Origin: an uncultured Parabacteroides sp.
GTDB taxonomy: Bacteria; Bacteroidota; Bacteroidia; Bacteroidales; Tannerellaceae
Length of the DNA stretch: 64,000 nt
Assembly: GCA_949289155.1 (NCBI GenBank)
Contig: CASEMX010000014.1
Span: 1 to 64,000 of the forward strand
Direction of reading: 5' to 3'
The notes under the pieces were generated by a model. It did not search any database, had not been told where the DNA came from, and was given only the letters and a program-made list of their open reading frames with translations. The position numbers and the translations under genes are program-made. Shown in pieces: positions 1 through 8,579 of this stretch (the stretch's first letter is position 1; the number at the start of each line of letters is the position of its first letter).

Positions 1-334
1 GTCCGCGAAACGTTCCTGCCGCCGGCAGCGGCTTTTTGAAGGTCCGCGAAACGTTCCTGCCGCCGGCAGCGGCTTTTTGAAGGTCCGCGAAACGTTCCTC
101 CCGTCGGGAGCGGCTTTTTGAAGGTCCGCGAAACGTTCCTCCCGTCGGGAGCGGCTTTTTGAAGGTCTGCGAAATGTTCCTGCCGTCGGCAGCGGCTTTT
201 TGAAGGTCTGCGAAACGTTCCTGCCGCCGGCAGCGGCTTTTTGAAGGTCCGCGAAATGTTCCTGCCGCCGGCAGCGGCTTTTTGAAGGTCCGCGAAATGT
301 TCCTGCCGCCGGCAGCGGCAGCGGCTTTTTGAAG
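1..334. repeat. Tandem array A, eight 41-bp palindromic units
   Basis: Eight direct repeats with starts at 1, 42, 83, 124, 165, 206, 247 and 288; the last carries a 6-bp internal duplication. Each unit has a 13-bp palindrome, CTGCCGCCGGCAG in most units and CTCCCGTCGGGAG in units 3 and 4, so both arms change together. The array ends 25 bp from the stop codon of the flavodoxin-type gene and is cut by the window edge. The same unit family recurs at 28386-28617. No reading frame of interest. Confidence 0.95.
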
Positions 335-358
335 GGCTACGCCAGCGATATGCCATTG

Positions 359-979
359 TTAGCGGATAAAATTCGTATTTGTCCGCGCTTCGAATGCCGG
401 CGGATTGATTCCTGCTTGCTTTCCTGCCTCGATACATTTTAAGAGCCACGCCATATTACGTCCTAAGATACGCATGGTTTGCAGGCCTTCGATATCTTGT
501 GCCACCTCTTCCGGCGTGTTTCCATGTACTGTGTTCCAATAGTTGGAGGAGACAACCGGCATATTACTGATGGTAAAGTATTTGTTCAGTTGGTCGAATG
601 TTGTCGATGAGCCGCCGCGCCGGCAACTGGCGATGGCTGCCGCGGGTTTGTTGGAAAACATCTTAGCCCGGCCATAAAAGACGCGGTCCATGAAAGAGGT
701 GAGGGCTCCCGAAGCGGAAGCGAAATGGACGGGTGAGCCAAATATGAAGCCATCCGCTTTCTCAGCTTTGTCCAAGAAAAGGTTTACCGAATCGGTGAGG
801 CAACATCTTCCTGTTTCCAAACATTGATTACAGCCCATGCATCCTGAAATCGGGCGGATGCCTATCCAGAAAATCTCCGTTTCGATGCCTTGCGCATTCA
901 ATTCTTTTTCTATCTCTTGCAATGCCGTGTAGGTACAGCCCTTGTGATGCGGACTTCCGTTTACTAATAATACTTTCAT
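359..979 (-). CDS. Flavodoxin-fold NADPH-dependent FMN reductase-like protein
   Basis: A 206-residue cytoplasmic flavoprotein. The N-terminus (MKVLLVNGSPHHKGCT) is the phosphate-binding loop of the NADPH-dependent FMN reductase/flavodoxin fold, and the GSPVHFASASG segment is the usual second FMN contact. A Cys-rich stretch near residue 45 (GCMGCNQCLETGRC) resembles iron-sulfur flavoproteins, so it may carry a cluster or redox-active thiols. The start was placed at 979 because the fold begins there; an upstream ATG at 1018 adds 13 Thr/Ser-rich residues and runs into the tRNA terminator. The physiological substrate is unknown. It stands alone, between repeat array A and the tRNA gene. Confidence 0.85.
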   Translation of the reverse strand: MKVLLVNGSPHHKGCTYTALQEIEKELNAQGIETEIFWIGIRPISGCMGCNQCLETGRCCLTDSVNLFLDKAEKADGFIFGSPVHFASASGALTSFMDRVFYGRAKMFSNKPAAAIASCRRGGSSTTFDQLNKYFTISNMPVVSSNYWNTVHGNTPEEVAQDIEGLQTMRILGRNMAWLLKCIEAGKQAGINPPAFEARTNTNFIR

Positions 980-1013
980 AGACGTTGATGTTAGAGTTGT
1001 AGTGATTATTGTA

Positions 1014-1056
1014 TGCAAAAAAAGCGAGGAGAAGTGTTGTCTTCCTTTCCTCGCTT
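1014..1056 (-). terminator. Terminator downstream of tRNA-Thr
   Basis: Read on the minus strand, AAGCGAGGA pairs with TCCTCGCTT across a 17-base loop and is followed by a run of T. It lies just past the 3' end of the tRNA. Confidence 0.75.
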
Positions 1057-1064
1057 CTTTTCTG

Positions 1065-1138
1065 AGCCTCTTGTCGGATTCGAACCAACGACCCCGAGAT
1101 TACAAATCACGTGCTCTGGCCAACTGAGCTAAAGAGGC
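1065..1138 (-). tRNA. tRNA-Thr (anticodon TGT)
   Basis: A 74-nt cloverleaf on the minus strand. Acceptor arms GCCTCTT/AAGAGGC pair fully, the D stem is GCTC/GAGC, the anticodon loop TTTGTAA gives TGT (threonine), and the T arm is GTTGG-TTCGAAT-CCGAC. The anticodon stem has one T-T mismatch. CCA is not encoded. The discriminator base is T. Confidence 0.95.
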
Positions 1139-1359
1139 AGATGGGTAAGCTTACTACATGCCGTGTAGGACTTACCCGGCTGCAAAAGTAGATATAAATT
1201 CTGAATCGGCAAGCATTTTTCCGCATGTTGGCGGAAAATAATCGGTAAATGATTGAAAATCTAACCGATTGCGTCATGTTAAAATATGTATTCCGTCTCT
1301 GCGATACGATTTAGCAGTTTTTTAGAGGGATTCTCTGCGTCCGAATAATGCAGATTTTG

Positions 1360-1367
1360 TAATTTTG
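1360..1367 (+). promoter_or_regulatory. -7 promoter box of the PurF-like gene
   Basis: TAATTTTG matches the Bacteroidota -7 consensus TAnnTTTG and lies about 38 bp before the ATG at 1405, giving a short leader. The remainder of 1139-1359 shows nothing recognisable. Confidence 0.6.
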
Positions 1368-1404
1368 CGCCATATTTCAAATCAAATATTTAAGTAATTA
1401 CACA

Positions 1405-2811
1405 ATGGGTGGTTTTTTTGGTACGATTTCGAAATCGTCCTGTGTTACGGATTTGTTCTACGGCACAGACTACAATTCTCATTTAGGAACACGCCGCGGC
1501 GGTATGGCGACTTACGACAAGGAGGCGGGTTTCACACGTTCAATTCATAATCTTGAAAGCTCCTATTTCCGTTCTAAATTTGAAGCGTCCCTGCCTAAGT
1601 TCGTAGGGAACGCCGGCGTCGGAATCATCAGCGATACGGATGCGCAACCGATAGTCATCAATTCTCATTTGGGTAAATTTGCCATCGTGACAGTAGCGAA
1701 GATTAATAATATCCCGGAGTTGGAGAAGGAGTTGCTGGATGCGAACATGCACTTCTCGGAGTTGAGTTCGGGAAAGACGAACCAGACGGAATTGGTCGCG
1801 TTGCTGATTACGCAAGGCAAAGATTTCGTGGAAGGCATCGAGAATGTATATAATAAGGTAAAGGGCTCCTGTTCGATGTTGCTGCTGACGGAAGACGGTA
1901 TCATCGCTGCCCGCGACAAGTGGGGACGTACGCCTATCGTCATCGGGAAGAAGGAGGGGGCATACGCCGCTACCAGCGAGTCGAGCAGTCTGCCGAACTT
2001 GGATTACGAGATTGACAAATACATAGGACCGGGCGAGATTGTCCGCTTACGACCTGAAGGAATAGAACAAATGCGCAAGCCGAATGAACGGATGCAGATT
2101 TGTTCTTTTTTGTGGGTATATTATGGTTTCCCTGTCTCCTGTTACGAGGGGCGGAACGTCGAGGAGGTCCGTTTCCTGAGCGGCTACAAGATGGGGCAGA
2201 AGGACGAATCGGAGGTGGATTGCGCGTGCGGTATTCCGGATTCGGGTGTCGGCATGGCGTTAGGTTATGCCGAGGGCAAGGGCGTGCCTTATCACCGGGC
2301 GATTGCGAAGTACACACCGACCTGGCCGCGCAGCTTTACGCCGGCTAATCAAGAGATGCGCTCGTTGGTGGCGAAGATGAAGTTGATTCCGAACCGCGCC
2401 ATGTTGGAAGGCAAGCGTATCCTGTTCTGCGACGATTCGATTGTACGCGGTACGCAGCTCCGCGATAACGTGAAGATTCTGTATGATTATGGAGCGAAGG
2501 AGGTACACATGCGTATCGCTTGCCCGCCGTTGATTTACGGTTGCCCGTTTATCGGCTTCACCTCGTCGAAGAGCGATTTGGAATTGATTACGCGCCGCAT
2601 CATCAAGGAGCTGGAGGGCGACGAGAACAAGAATCTGGATAAATATGCGACAACCGACTCGCCGGAATACAAGAAGATGGTTCAGATTATTGCCGACCGC
2701 TTCGGGTTGAGTTCGTTGAAGTTCAATACGCTGGAGACACTCATCGAGGCCATCGGCCTGCCGAAATGCAAGGTCTGCACCCACTGCTTCGATGGAAGTA
2801 GCCAGTTTTAA
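1405..2811 (+). CDS. PurF-like amidophosphoribosyltransferase paralog lacking the glutaminase nucleophile
   Basis: A 468-residue cytoplasmic protein with the PurF architecture: an N-terminal Ntn-type glutaminase domain (about 1-230) and a C-terminal phosphoribosyltransferase domain. The PRPP loop is intact (ILFCDDSIVRGTQ, near 345). Cysteines at YGCPF and CKVCTHC near the C-terminus, plus one in GFPVSCYEG, are placed as in the [4Fe-4S] PurF type. The glutaminase half is degenerate: mature PurF needs Cys as first residue, but here the protein starts MGGFFG; the usual GHxRYST segment reads VGIISD and the NGN oxyanion segment reads VAKINN. It therefore probably cannot use glutamine. It could be an ammonia-dependent enzyme, a partner of the intact PurF at 47448-49334, or have a new role. 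Single gene with its own promoter. Confidence 0.85.
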   Translation: MGGFFGTISKSSCVTDLFYGTDYNSHLGTRRGGMATYDKEAGFTRSIHNLESSYFRSKFEASLPKFVGNAGVGIISDTDAQPIVINSHLGKFAIVTVAKINNIPELEKELLDANMHFSELSSGKTNQTELVALLITQGKDFVEGIENVYNKVKGSCSMLLLTEDGIIAARDKWGRTPIVIGKKEGAYAATSESSSLPNLDYEIDKYIGPGEIVRLRPEGIEQMRKPNERMQICSFLWVYYGFPVSCYEGRNVEEVRFLSGYKMGQKDESEVDCACGIPDSGVGMALGYAEGKGVPYHRAIAKYTPTWPRSFTPANQEMRSLVAKMKLIPNRAMLEGKRILFCDDSIVRGTQLRDNVKILYDYGAKEVHMRIACPPLIYGCPFIGFTSSKSDLELITRRIIKELEGDENKNLDKYATTDSPEYKKMVQIIADRFGLSSLKFNTLETLIEAIGLPKCKVCTHCFDGSSQF

Positions 2812-2815
2812 ACAA

Positions 2816-2890
2816 GAATTACGAATTATGAGTTACGAATTACGAATTTCCGGTTCCAATTCGTAATTCATAATTCGAAATTCGTAATTC
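2816..2890. terminator. Long hairpin between convergent genes
   Basis: Two arms of about 33 bp built from the word GAATTACGAATT are inverted around a 9-base loop near 2850. It fills the gap between the two convergent stop codons, so it probably ends transcription in both directions. It may also be a dispersed AT-rich palindromic element. Confidence 0.6.
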
Positions 2891-2895
2891 CTTCC

Positions 2896-4419
2896 TCACC
2901 ACTTATAATTAAACCCGAAACTCAGCAGTTCGTTTATCTGGAGATAGCTGTCGAAGTCGTCGCGCTTCGCTACTCCGTCGTCGTACCGCATATTCACCGT
3001 GATGTTAGTAGAAAAGAAGCGGCTCCATGCGAAGGTGAAGCGGTTTTCCCATTCGCCTTCGATACGCTTATAGCTCGTGTTGTAATAGAAGCGGGAATAC
3101 CAGCTCACGTTCCGGTTGAACTGGAAATTCAGCGTCGCATTGATGGTCGAACCGAACAGGTTCTCGGATGTCGGGTACGTGCCGTCCTTTTTCACTTGGA
3201 AGTGGCTCTCGCGCTTGATGTCTGCGTCGATGGTCTTGCGGTACGTATAAGACAGCGGTGCGATGTTGATATTAAACGTCAGCGACTTGTGTTTCTTCTC
3301 GAATGTCTTGTTGAGGTCATACTTCATACCGAGACCGAAGTTGAGGCTCAACGGCGAGAGGAACCCTGCCTGTTTTACGTTCGAATTTTCCTCGAAGCTG
3401 CTCAGTAACTGCGTCTTGAACTCCATGTCGAACGTGTAGTACCACTTATAGAAGGCTTGGTAACCGATGTTGCTGTGGATACGGAGCAGATTGTCGCTCA
3501 CTTTGTAGTTCCGCAGCGTGTCGTTCGGCGCCGTATAGACGTTGAGCTTCAGTTCCACCTCGTTGGCGACCTTCACGCGGTCCTTTTCGTAGTTGTAGGT
3601 CAGATACTCCCGGTTGTTGAGGTTCAGCGAGCTGGTTCCGCCGTTATGCCAGTTGGGGGAGATGTAATTCTGGGCAAATTGCATGGAACTCTCGAAGTGG
3701 GAGGTCCAGTAGCGCCGTTCGGGGATGAATTTGGGCGGCGCCTCGACGTCGTCGAAGCTCACTTCGCTCTTGATCTCGAGCGGGAAGTTATTTTTCAGGT
3801 CTTTCCGCATGACTTTCGGCTTGAAGGTCTCTTTGGGCATCATGCGCATCGAGTAGCGGAACTGCGCGGGATAGTTTTCCTCCATGTAGGCGAGGGTCTG
3901 CTCTTCGGTCCGTTTCCGCGTCAGGTAATCGCCGAAAATCGAGTCTGTTTCCAGCAGCGGCCGCGGGGTATAGCGCGGCGCCAGCAGCGACGGGTCGTAG
4001 AAGCGTTGCTCTTTGGGCAATTCTTCCCCGCGGAACACCAACGGCATGAAAATCGGGTCTACGATAATGGTGTCGCGGAAGGTGACCGTCTCGTCGAAGC
4101 GGTGGGTCGTGTCTTGCGCCGCTGCCAGCAGGGCGAGCGCTTCGGGACACATCTCCAGCACGTCGCGGTTCAGCAGGCGCAGCAGATGTTCGGTCGGCTG
4201 CATCGGCGCGGCATATTCGCGGTTTATCTCTTCCAGTTTCCGGCGCAAGTCGGGCAACTCCGCCTCCTCGACGTGGAAAAGCGAGTCGTTGTACACCTCT
4301 TCCGTCGTGAGCGGCGGCGCGAGCGGTGTCCGCTGGATAATGGCGGTGGTGTCTTGTGCCCGGAGCATTGCCGAACCGCACAGCCATAGGCAAATGAAGA
4401 TAATAAACTCTTTTCTCAT
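2896..4419 (-). CDS. DUF3078 family outer-membrane beta-barrel protein
   Basis: A 507-residue protein with a signal peptide ending near AMLRAQD. The first 200 residues are a Pro/Glu-rich periplasmic stretch; from about 235 onward alternating aromatic/polar strands form a predicted beta-barrel, including the NWHNGGTSSLN segment typical of DUF3078, and the chain ends in tryptophan as outer-membrane barrels do. Function of the family is unknown; it is common in Bacteroidota. It is monocistronic with its own promoter box at 4455. A long antisense frame over the 5' half is a GC-skew shadow. Confidence 0.85.
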   Translation of the reverse strand: MRKEFIIFICLWLCGSAMLRAQDTTAIIQRTPLAPPLTTEEVYNDSLFHVEEAELPDLRRKLEEINREYAAPMQPTEHLLRLLNRDVLEMCPEALALLAAAQDTTHRFDETVTFRDTIIVDPIFMPLVFRGEELPKEQRFYDPSLLAPRYTPRPLLETDSIFGDYLTRKRTEEQTLAYMEENYPAQFRYSMRMMPKETFKPKVMRKDLKNNFPLEIKSEVSFDDVEAPPKFIPERRYWTSHFESSMQFAQNYISPNWHNGGTSSLNLNNREYLTYNYEKDRVKVANEVELKLNVYTAPNDTLRNYKVSDNLLRIHSNIGYQAFYKWYYTFDMEFKTQLLSSFEENSNVKQAGFLSPLSLNFGLGMKYDLNKTFEKKHKSLTFNINIAPLSYTYRKTIDADIKRESHFQVKKDGTYPTSENLFGSTINATLNFQFNRNVSWYSRFYYNTSYKRIEGEWENRFTFAWSRFFSTNITVNMRYDDGVAKRDDFDSYLQINELLSFGFNYKW

Positions 4420-4454
4420 TGTTCTCCGTGTTGATTAAGTCTGTCTTTGCCCCG

Positions 4455-4462
4455 CAAAATTA
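4455..4462 (-). promoter_or_regulatory. -7 promoter box of the DUF3078 gene
   Basis: On the minus strand TAATTTTG, 35 bp before the ATG at 4419. Confidence 0.6.
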
Positions 4463-4607
4463 CACATTTCCGACCGATTGCCAATCAATCGGTTCGCCTT
4501 AATGCGTTTTTCTCGTCATTTTCTCCATTTCTTCCGAAATGTATGCGGCGGAGTGGCATATAACCGATTCTTGTTAGATGGCATAAGCGTATTTGAGGTC
4601 TCTTTTG

Positions 4608-4750
4608 AAAAGCTCCCCTGTTTTAGGGGAGCTGGCACGCGAAGCGTGACTGAGGGGTCAGGATTTGAATGTCGGAGTTATGTTTATAAGTAATAAATGG
4701 GAGAAACCCCTCACCCCTTCGGGGAGCTCCCCTAAGACAGGGGAGCTTTT
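4608..4750. mobile_element. MITE-like palindromic element, 143 bp
   Basis: The ends are inverted copies: AAAAGCTCCCCTG at the left and its complement at the right (AGGGGAGCTTTT). Each end itself folds, since CTCCCC is followed by GGGGAG. GACTGAGGGGT and ACCCCTCACC give a further inner pair. There is no coding frame. It resembles small non-autonomous elements; no transposase lies nearby. The flanking sequence (4440-4607, 4751-4850) shows nothing else. Confidence 0.6.
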
Positions 4751-4850
4751 CCATACGGTGCATCCATGCACTGGTGCGGAGAGCGCGCAAATTGGCAGAC
4801 GTACGCTGTTGTTATGGCATATATTAATATTTTTTATTTAATTCGCGAGC

Positions 4851-5115
4851 TTTGCACCGGTGCAACGCCGCTGAAGTAGTACAGAGAGCCCATGCACCGA
4901 TGCAAAGCTGCTCTGAAGTAGTATGGAGAACCCATGCACCGGTGCAAAGCTGCTCTGAAGTGGTTCAGAGAACCCATGTACCGGTGCAAAGCTGCTCTGA
5001 AGTAGTACGGAGAACTCATGCACCGGTGCAAAGCTGCTCTGAAGTAGTACAGAGAACTCATGCACCGGTGCAACACCTCTCCGTAGTAGTACGGAAGCCA
5101 TGCGACCGGTGCACG
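4851..5115. repeat. Tandem array B, seven units of 40-42 bp around TGCACCGGTGCA
   Basis: The 12-bp palindrome TGCACCGGTGCA (or a one-base variant) begins at 4853, 4893, 4935, 4977, 5019, 5061 and 5101, so the spacing is 42 bp in the centre of the array and 40 at its edges. The linker (AAAGCTGCTCTGAAGTAG type) is also conserved. Because 42 is a multiple of three the array opens repetitive frames on both strands; these are not genes. It lies between the divergent DUF3078 and DUF2156 genes. Confidence 0.95.
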
Positions 5116-5203
5116 GCGACTTTTTCCGAAAAAAATGGGCGGGGCGGCAGGTCGGTACGGATTATTTTGTAGCTTTATGCCCGAAACAGTTGAACAAGTA
5201 TAT

Positions 5204-6106
5204 ATGGAGATACAATTTAAGCCGATAACGGTGGCGGACAGGGCGCAGATTACGGCGTTTACCCTCTCGTCGGAATTGCAGAACTGCGATTTGGCGTTTG
5301 CGAATATGTGCAGCTGGCAGTTCCTCTACGGCAGCGAATATGCCGTGCATGAGGGCTTTCTGCTGATTCGCTTCTGGATTGAGAATAAGAAACGCATCGC
5401 CTATATGCGGCCGTTCGGCGAAGGCGATTTCCGGAGAGCGGTGGGATGGCTCGAAGCCGATTCGCTGCGGCACGGGCATCCGCTCTGCCTGCTCGGTGTG
5501 ACGCCGCGCACGAAACGGCTCCTGCAGGAGCTTTTCGCCGACGATTTTGCCTTTATCCCGGAGCGCGACTACTTCGATTACATCTATTTGCGCGAAGAGC
5601 TGGCTACGCTGCGGGGCAAGAAGCTGCAGCCGAAGCGCAACCACGTGAACCGCTTCAAAAAGCAGTATGCCTACGAATACCTCCCGCTCACCCCCGCGCT
5701 GGTGGCCGATTGCCTCGCCTTCGAAAAGAAATGGTATCGGCAGAACCATACGGAGGAGGACGCCGACGAACTGAGCGCCGAACGCCGCTCGATGACCTTT
5801 GCGCTGGAGCATTTCGAGGCATTGGGACTGACGGGCGGGATGCTGCGCGTCGGAGGCTGCCCGGTGGCGTTCACCTACGGGTCGCCCATCAATGCGACGA
5901 CCTTCGGCGTCCATGTGGAGAAGGCGGACACGGCGTATGAAGGCTCCTACGCGGTCATCAACCAAGAATTTGCCGCGCGCATCCCGGAAACGTTCACCTA
6001 TGTGAACCGGGAGGAGGACTTGGGCATTCCGGGGCTCCGCCAAGCGAAGCTCTCCTATAACCCCGTACTGTTGTTGGAAAAATGTGCAGCAATTAAAAAA
6101 AGATGA
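5204..6106 (+). CDS. DUF2156 (phosphatidylglycerol lysyltransferase C-terminal-like) GNAT-fold protein
   Basis: A 300-residue soluble protein matching the DUF2156 family, a duplicated GNAT fold related to the aminoacyl-transferase domain of MprF. Visible marks are the QNCDLAFANMCSW segment near residue 27, typical of this family in Bacteroidota, and the KRNHVNRFKK basic segment. It has no membrane segments, so it is not a full MprF. Start chosen at 5204: a -7-like box TAGCTTTA at 5170-5177 overlaps the upstream ATG at 5177. It is followed after 1 bp by another GNAT protein, so the two are cotranscribed. Substrate unknown. Confidence 0.8.
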   Translation: MEIQFKPITVADRAQITAFTLSSELQNCDLAFANMCSWQFLYGSEYAVHEGFLLIRFWIENKKRIAYMRPFGEGDFRRAVGWLEADSLRHGHPLCLLGVTPRTKRLLQELFADDFAFIPERDYFDYIYLREELATLRGKKLQPKRNHVNRFKKQYAYEYLPLTPALVADCLAFEKKWYRQNHTEEDADELSAERRSMTFALEHFEALGLTGGMLRVGGCPVAFTYGSPINATTFGVHVEKADTAYEGSYAVINQEFAARIPETFTYVNREEDLGIPGLRQAKLSYNPVLLLEKCAAIKKR

Positions 6107-6107
6107 T

Positions 6108-7043
6108 ATGGAGAGAGTACAACGTAAACGACAAATTATGGCGCTTTGGCGCAAATGCTTCATCGATTCGGAGCGATACATCAAGCTTTTCCTCAACACC
6201 TTTTATAGCCCGAGCAATGTGGTGACGATTGAGCGCGACGGACAGGTATTGGCGTTCCTGTTCCTGCTGTCGATGCCGGTGAAGTTTTACACGCGCGAGG
6301 TGCGTGCCTCTTATATATACGCCGTGTGTACGCATCCGCAATTCCGTCGTCAAGGGCTGATGAAAGAGTTGATGGAAAAGGCTTTCAAGAAGGCACGGCG
6401 ACGGGGTGATAGATTTTTGTTCCTTGTCCCTGCCGATAAATGGCTTTCTGACGTGTATCAGCGGATGGGCTTTCGCGAAGCCTTCTTCGTCAAGAACCGG
6501 CAAATCCACCTGCAGTCCACGATGTTCGACACGAAGTGCATCAGTGAGGCGAAGAGTGCCAACACGGTGTATTCCTATTTGCGCAAGAAGTGGGAAACCC
6601 ACGCGGTGAGTGTGCTTCATAGCGCAAAGGAAATCCGGTTCGATATGATAGATTTTCGAGTCGAAAACGGCGGCTGCTACCTTTACAAGAAGGATAAGAA
6701 GGTGGTTGGATTCATCATGGCATTCCGCAGGAAGGATACGCTTTATATCCGCGAGCTTCAGGCCGATACGCCGGAGATAGAAAACGAGTTGCTGGCTTTC
6801 GTCTCGTTGCGATATGGAGGAGAAAGAATCTATCGCATCCATGTGCCGGTACTGCCGAGCGAAGGCAGGCCGTTCGGCTTGGTGCGTGTGGTGTCCTCAA
6901 TCATTTTATGTGGAGCGAAGGATGACGAAGAGCACGCGCCGTTCATACACGTCGTGTATGATGACATAGGCCCTTCGGAGCAGGTGCGGTTGCTGTTCAA
7001 TAACCCGCCGCAGGTGAATTGCATGAACCTGATGATGTTATAA
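6108..7043 (+). CDS. GNAT family N-acetyltransferase
   Basis: A 311-residue protein with one clear N-terminal GNAT domain: the acetyl-CoA loop RRQGLMKELM follows the strand YIYAVCTHPQF near residue 80, and VYQRMGF is the usual end of the fold. The C-terminal half (from about 165) may be a second, weaker GNAT-like domain or a sterol-carrier-like domain as in Eis proteins. An ATG at 6084 overlaps the upstream gene; the ATG at 6108, directly after its stop, is preferred. The acceptor is unknown. Coupled to the DUF2156 gene. Confidence 0.8.
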   Translation: MERVQRKRQIMALWRKCFIDSERYIKLFLNTFYSPSNVVTIERDGQVLAFLFLLSMPVKFYTREVRASYIYAVCTHPQFRRQGLMKELMEKAFKKARRRGDRFLFLVPADKWLSDVYQRMGFREAFFVKNRQIHLQSTMFDTKCISEAKSANTVYSYLRKKWETHAVSVLHSAKEIRFDMIDFRVENGGCYLYKKDKKVVGFIMAFRRKDTLYIRELQADTPEIENELLAFVSLRYGGERIYRIHVPVLPSEGRPFGLVRVVSSIILCGAKDDEEHAPFIHVVYDDIGPSEQVRLLFNNPPQVNCMNLMML

Positions 7044-7059
7044 GGCGTTACGCAAAAAA

Positions 7060-7113
7060 GCGGATGACGGATGAGGGGGGCGGCACGCGCCCGCACCTTC
7101 ATCCGTCATCCGC
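7060..7113. terminator. Bidirectional terminator hairpin
   Basis: GCGGATGACGGATGA at 7060 is inverted at 7099-7113 (TCATCCGTCATCCGC). It lies between the GNAT gene and the convergent fucosidase gene. Confidence 0.7.
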
Positions 7114-7129
7114 TATGCGTACCAGACGG

Positions 7130-8458
7130 TTAGAGCGTCAGTTCGATGACGTAATCCACTTCATCGGGGACTTTGTCGAAGAGCAACAGCACGCCCTGCT
7201 TGTCTTGTTTGAACTTCACCGAAGATTTATCCTTGAACGCTACCGCTTTCTTGACCTTTTGCGTGATAGGCAGGTAAAGTCCGTTGTCCGGAAGGTTCAG
7301 GATGTGCACGAACAGGCGATTGCCCTTCTGCGTCGTCACTCCCCAGTCGTGCGGCTTGACGATTCCGCCCCGCGTTCCGTAGATGGTCTCGCCATACACC
7401 TGCATCCATTCTCCCATCTCCTTTAATCGCTGGACAGCGACGGCAGGCAGTTCGCCATTGGGCTGCGGGCCGATGTTCATCAACAGATTGGCATTCTTGC
7501 CGGCGGCGTTGACCAAGTAATGGATGAGCTCCTTCGTGGATTTATAATTCTGGTCGGTGATTTTGTATCCCCACATTCCGTTCATGGTCTCGCAAGTTTC
7601 CAGCGGAAGCTGGCTGATGCTCTGCCCGGAAAGCCCGGCTTTGTTCTCGCCCGGAAGGTCTCGCTCGAAAATCTGGATATCTTCGCCCTCGAAGGGTGTC
7701 TGGTGGTGATTATTCCCAATCAAACAGCCCGGTTGGAGGCGGTGAATCATCGCGTATTGTTCGGGAAGCTGCCAATCGAAATCCGGGTCTTGGTCATGGT
7801 CCCACCATCCGTCGAACCAAATCGCGCGGATAGGACCGTAATTCGTCAGCAGTTCCGTCAATTGGTTGTTCATGAACTGATAGTAAGTCTTCCATTCGCC
7901 ATGCTTTGTGCGTCCGGTTCCTCTTCCGGTCCTGCCCAAGGGATAATAATCCTCCCGATACCAGTCCAGATGCGAGTAATAAAGATGCAGAGCGATACCT
8001 TGCTTCTGGCACTCTTCGGACAACTCTTTCAAGATATCCCGTTTGAATGGCGTCGCATCGACGATATTATAGTCCGAATACTGGGTATGGAACATCGAAA
8101 AGCCTTCATGATGGCGGGAGGTCAAACAGATATACTTCGCGCCGGATGCTTTAATCGCTGCGACCCAATCGTGCGCATTGAACTTGGAGGGATAAAACCC
8201 GGAGGCTAGTTTCTCGTATTCGTTCCGGTCGATATTGGCGTTGGTCATATACCATTCTCCTTGAGCCAACATACTGTAAAGTCCCCAATGCAGGAAGATG
8301 CCGAACTTATCGTCCTGAAACGCTTCGCGCGATTTCTTATTTTCCTCTGTGGGCACATAATTCTGCGGATTTGCCGGCACGGCAGCAGATAGATTCGTTG
8401 CCAATAGTCCGGCTGCCGCCCAGATGCCGAACCATTTCTTCAATAGATTCTTTCTCAT
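7130..8458 (-). CDS. Secreted alpha-L-fucosidase, glycoside hydrolase family 29
   Basis: A 442-residue enzyme with a signal peptide (cleavage after about NLSAA). The GH29 barrel begins at FGIFLHWGLYS; the HHEGFSMF segment binds fucose and the aspartate in IWFDGWWDHD near residue 225 is the expected nucleophile. A short beta-rich C-terminal domain follows from about 365. It would release terminal fucose from glycans in the periplasm or at the cell surface. No SusC/SusD or other glycosidase genes are nearby, so it is not part of a visible polysaccharide locus. Confidence 0.92.
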   Translation of the reverse strand: MRKNLLKKWFGIWAAAGLLATNLSAAVPANPQNYVPTEENKKSREAFQDDKFGIFLHWGLYSMLAQGEWYMTNANIDRNEYEKLASGFYPSKFNAHDWVAAIKASGAKYICLTSRHHEGFSMFHTQYSDYNIVDATPFKRDILKELSEECQKQGIALHLYYSHLDWYREDYYPLGRTGRGTGRTKHGEWKTYYQFMNNQLTELLTNYGPIRAIWFDGWWDHDQDPDFDWQLPEQYAMIHRLQPGCLIGNNHHQTPFEGEDIQIFERDLPGENKAGLSGQSISQLPLETCETMNGMWGYKITDQNYKSTKELIHYLVNAAGKNANLLMNIGPQPNGELPAVAVQRLKEMGEWMQVYGETIYGTRGGIVKPHDWGVTTQKGNRLFVHILNLPDNGLYLPITQKVKKAVAFKDKSSVKFKQDKQGVLLLFDKVPDEVDYVIELTL

Positions 8459-8550
8459 GAATATTAAATTTTTAGAAGTTTGTTGTTCATTTGTGCACGA
8501 AGGTACGCATAAAATCTGAAAAAGATGTGCAATATCTCAAACGCAGTATC

Positions 8551-8558
8551 TATCTTTG
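8551..8558 (+). promoter_or_regulatory. -7 promoter box overlapping a false TTG start
   Basis: TATCTTTG is an exact consensus box. The longest frame of the downstream gene would start at the TTG at 8556, inside this box, which rules that start out. Confidence 0.75.
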
Positions 8559-8579
8559 TCCGAAGAATCAAAGAAAGTT

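Noticed and set aside
1..334. CRISPR array
   Set aside because: Repeats are adjacent without unique spacers, and no cas genes are in the window. The same holds for the other arrays.
3457..4389. 310-residue frame antisense to the DUF3078 gene
   Set aside because: Low-complexity translation opposite a recognised secreted protein; no promoter.
4834..5172. Open frames on both strands with repeated 14-residue peptides
   Set aside because: They exist only because the 42-bp repeat of array B is a multiple of three; several frames are open at once and none has a promoter or homology.
5162..6199. 345-residue frame antisense to the DUF2156 and GNAT genes
   Set aside because: Spans two recognised genes and their junction; no family features.
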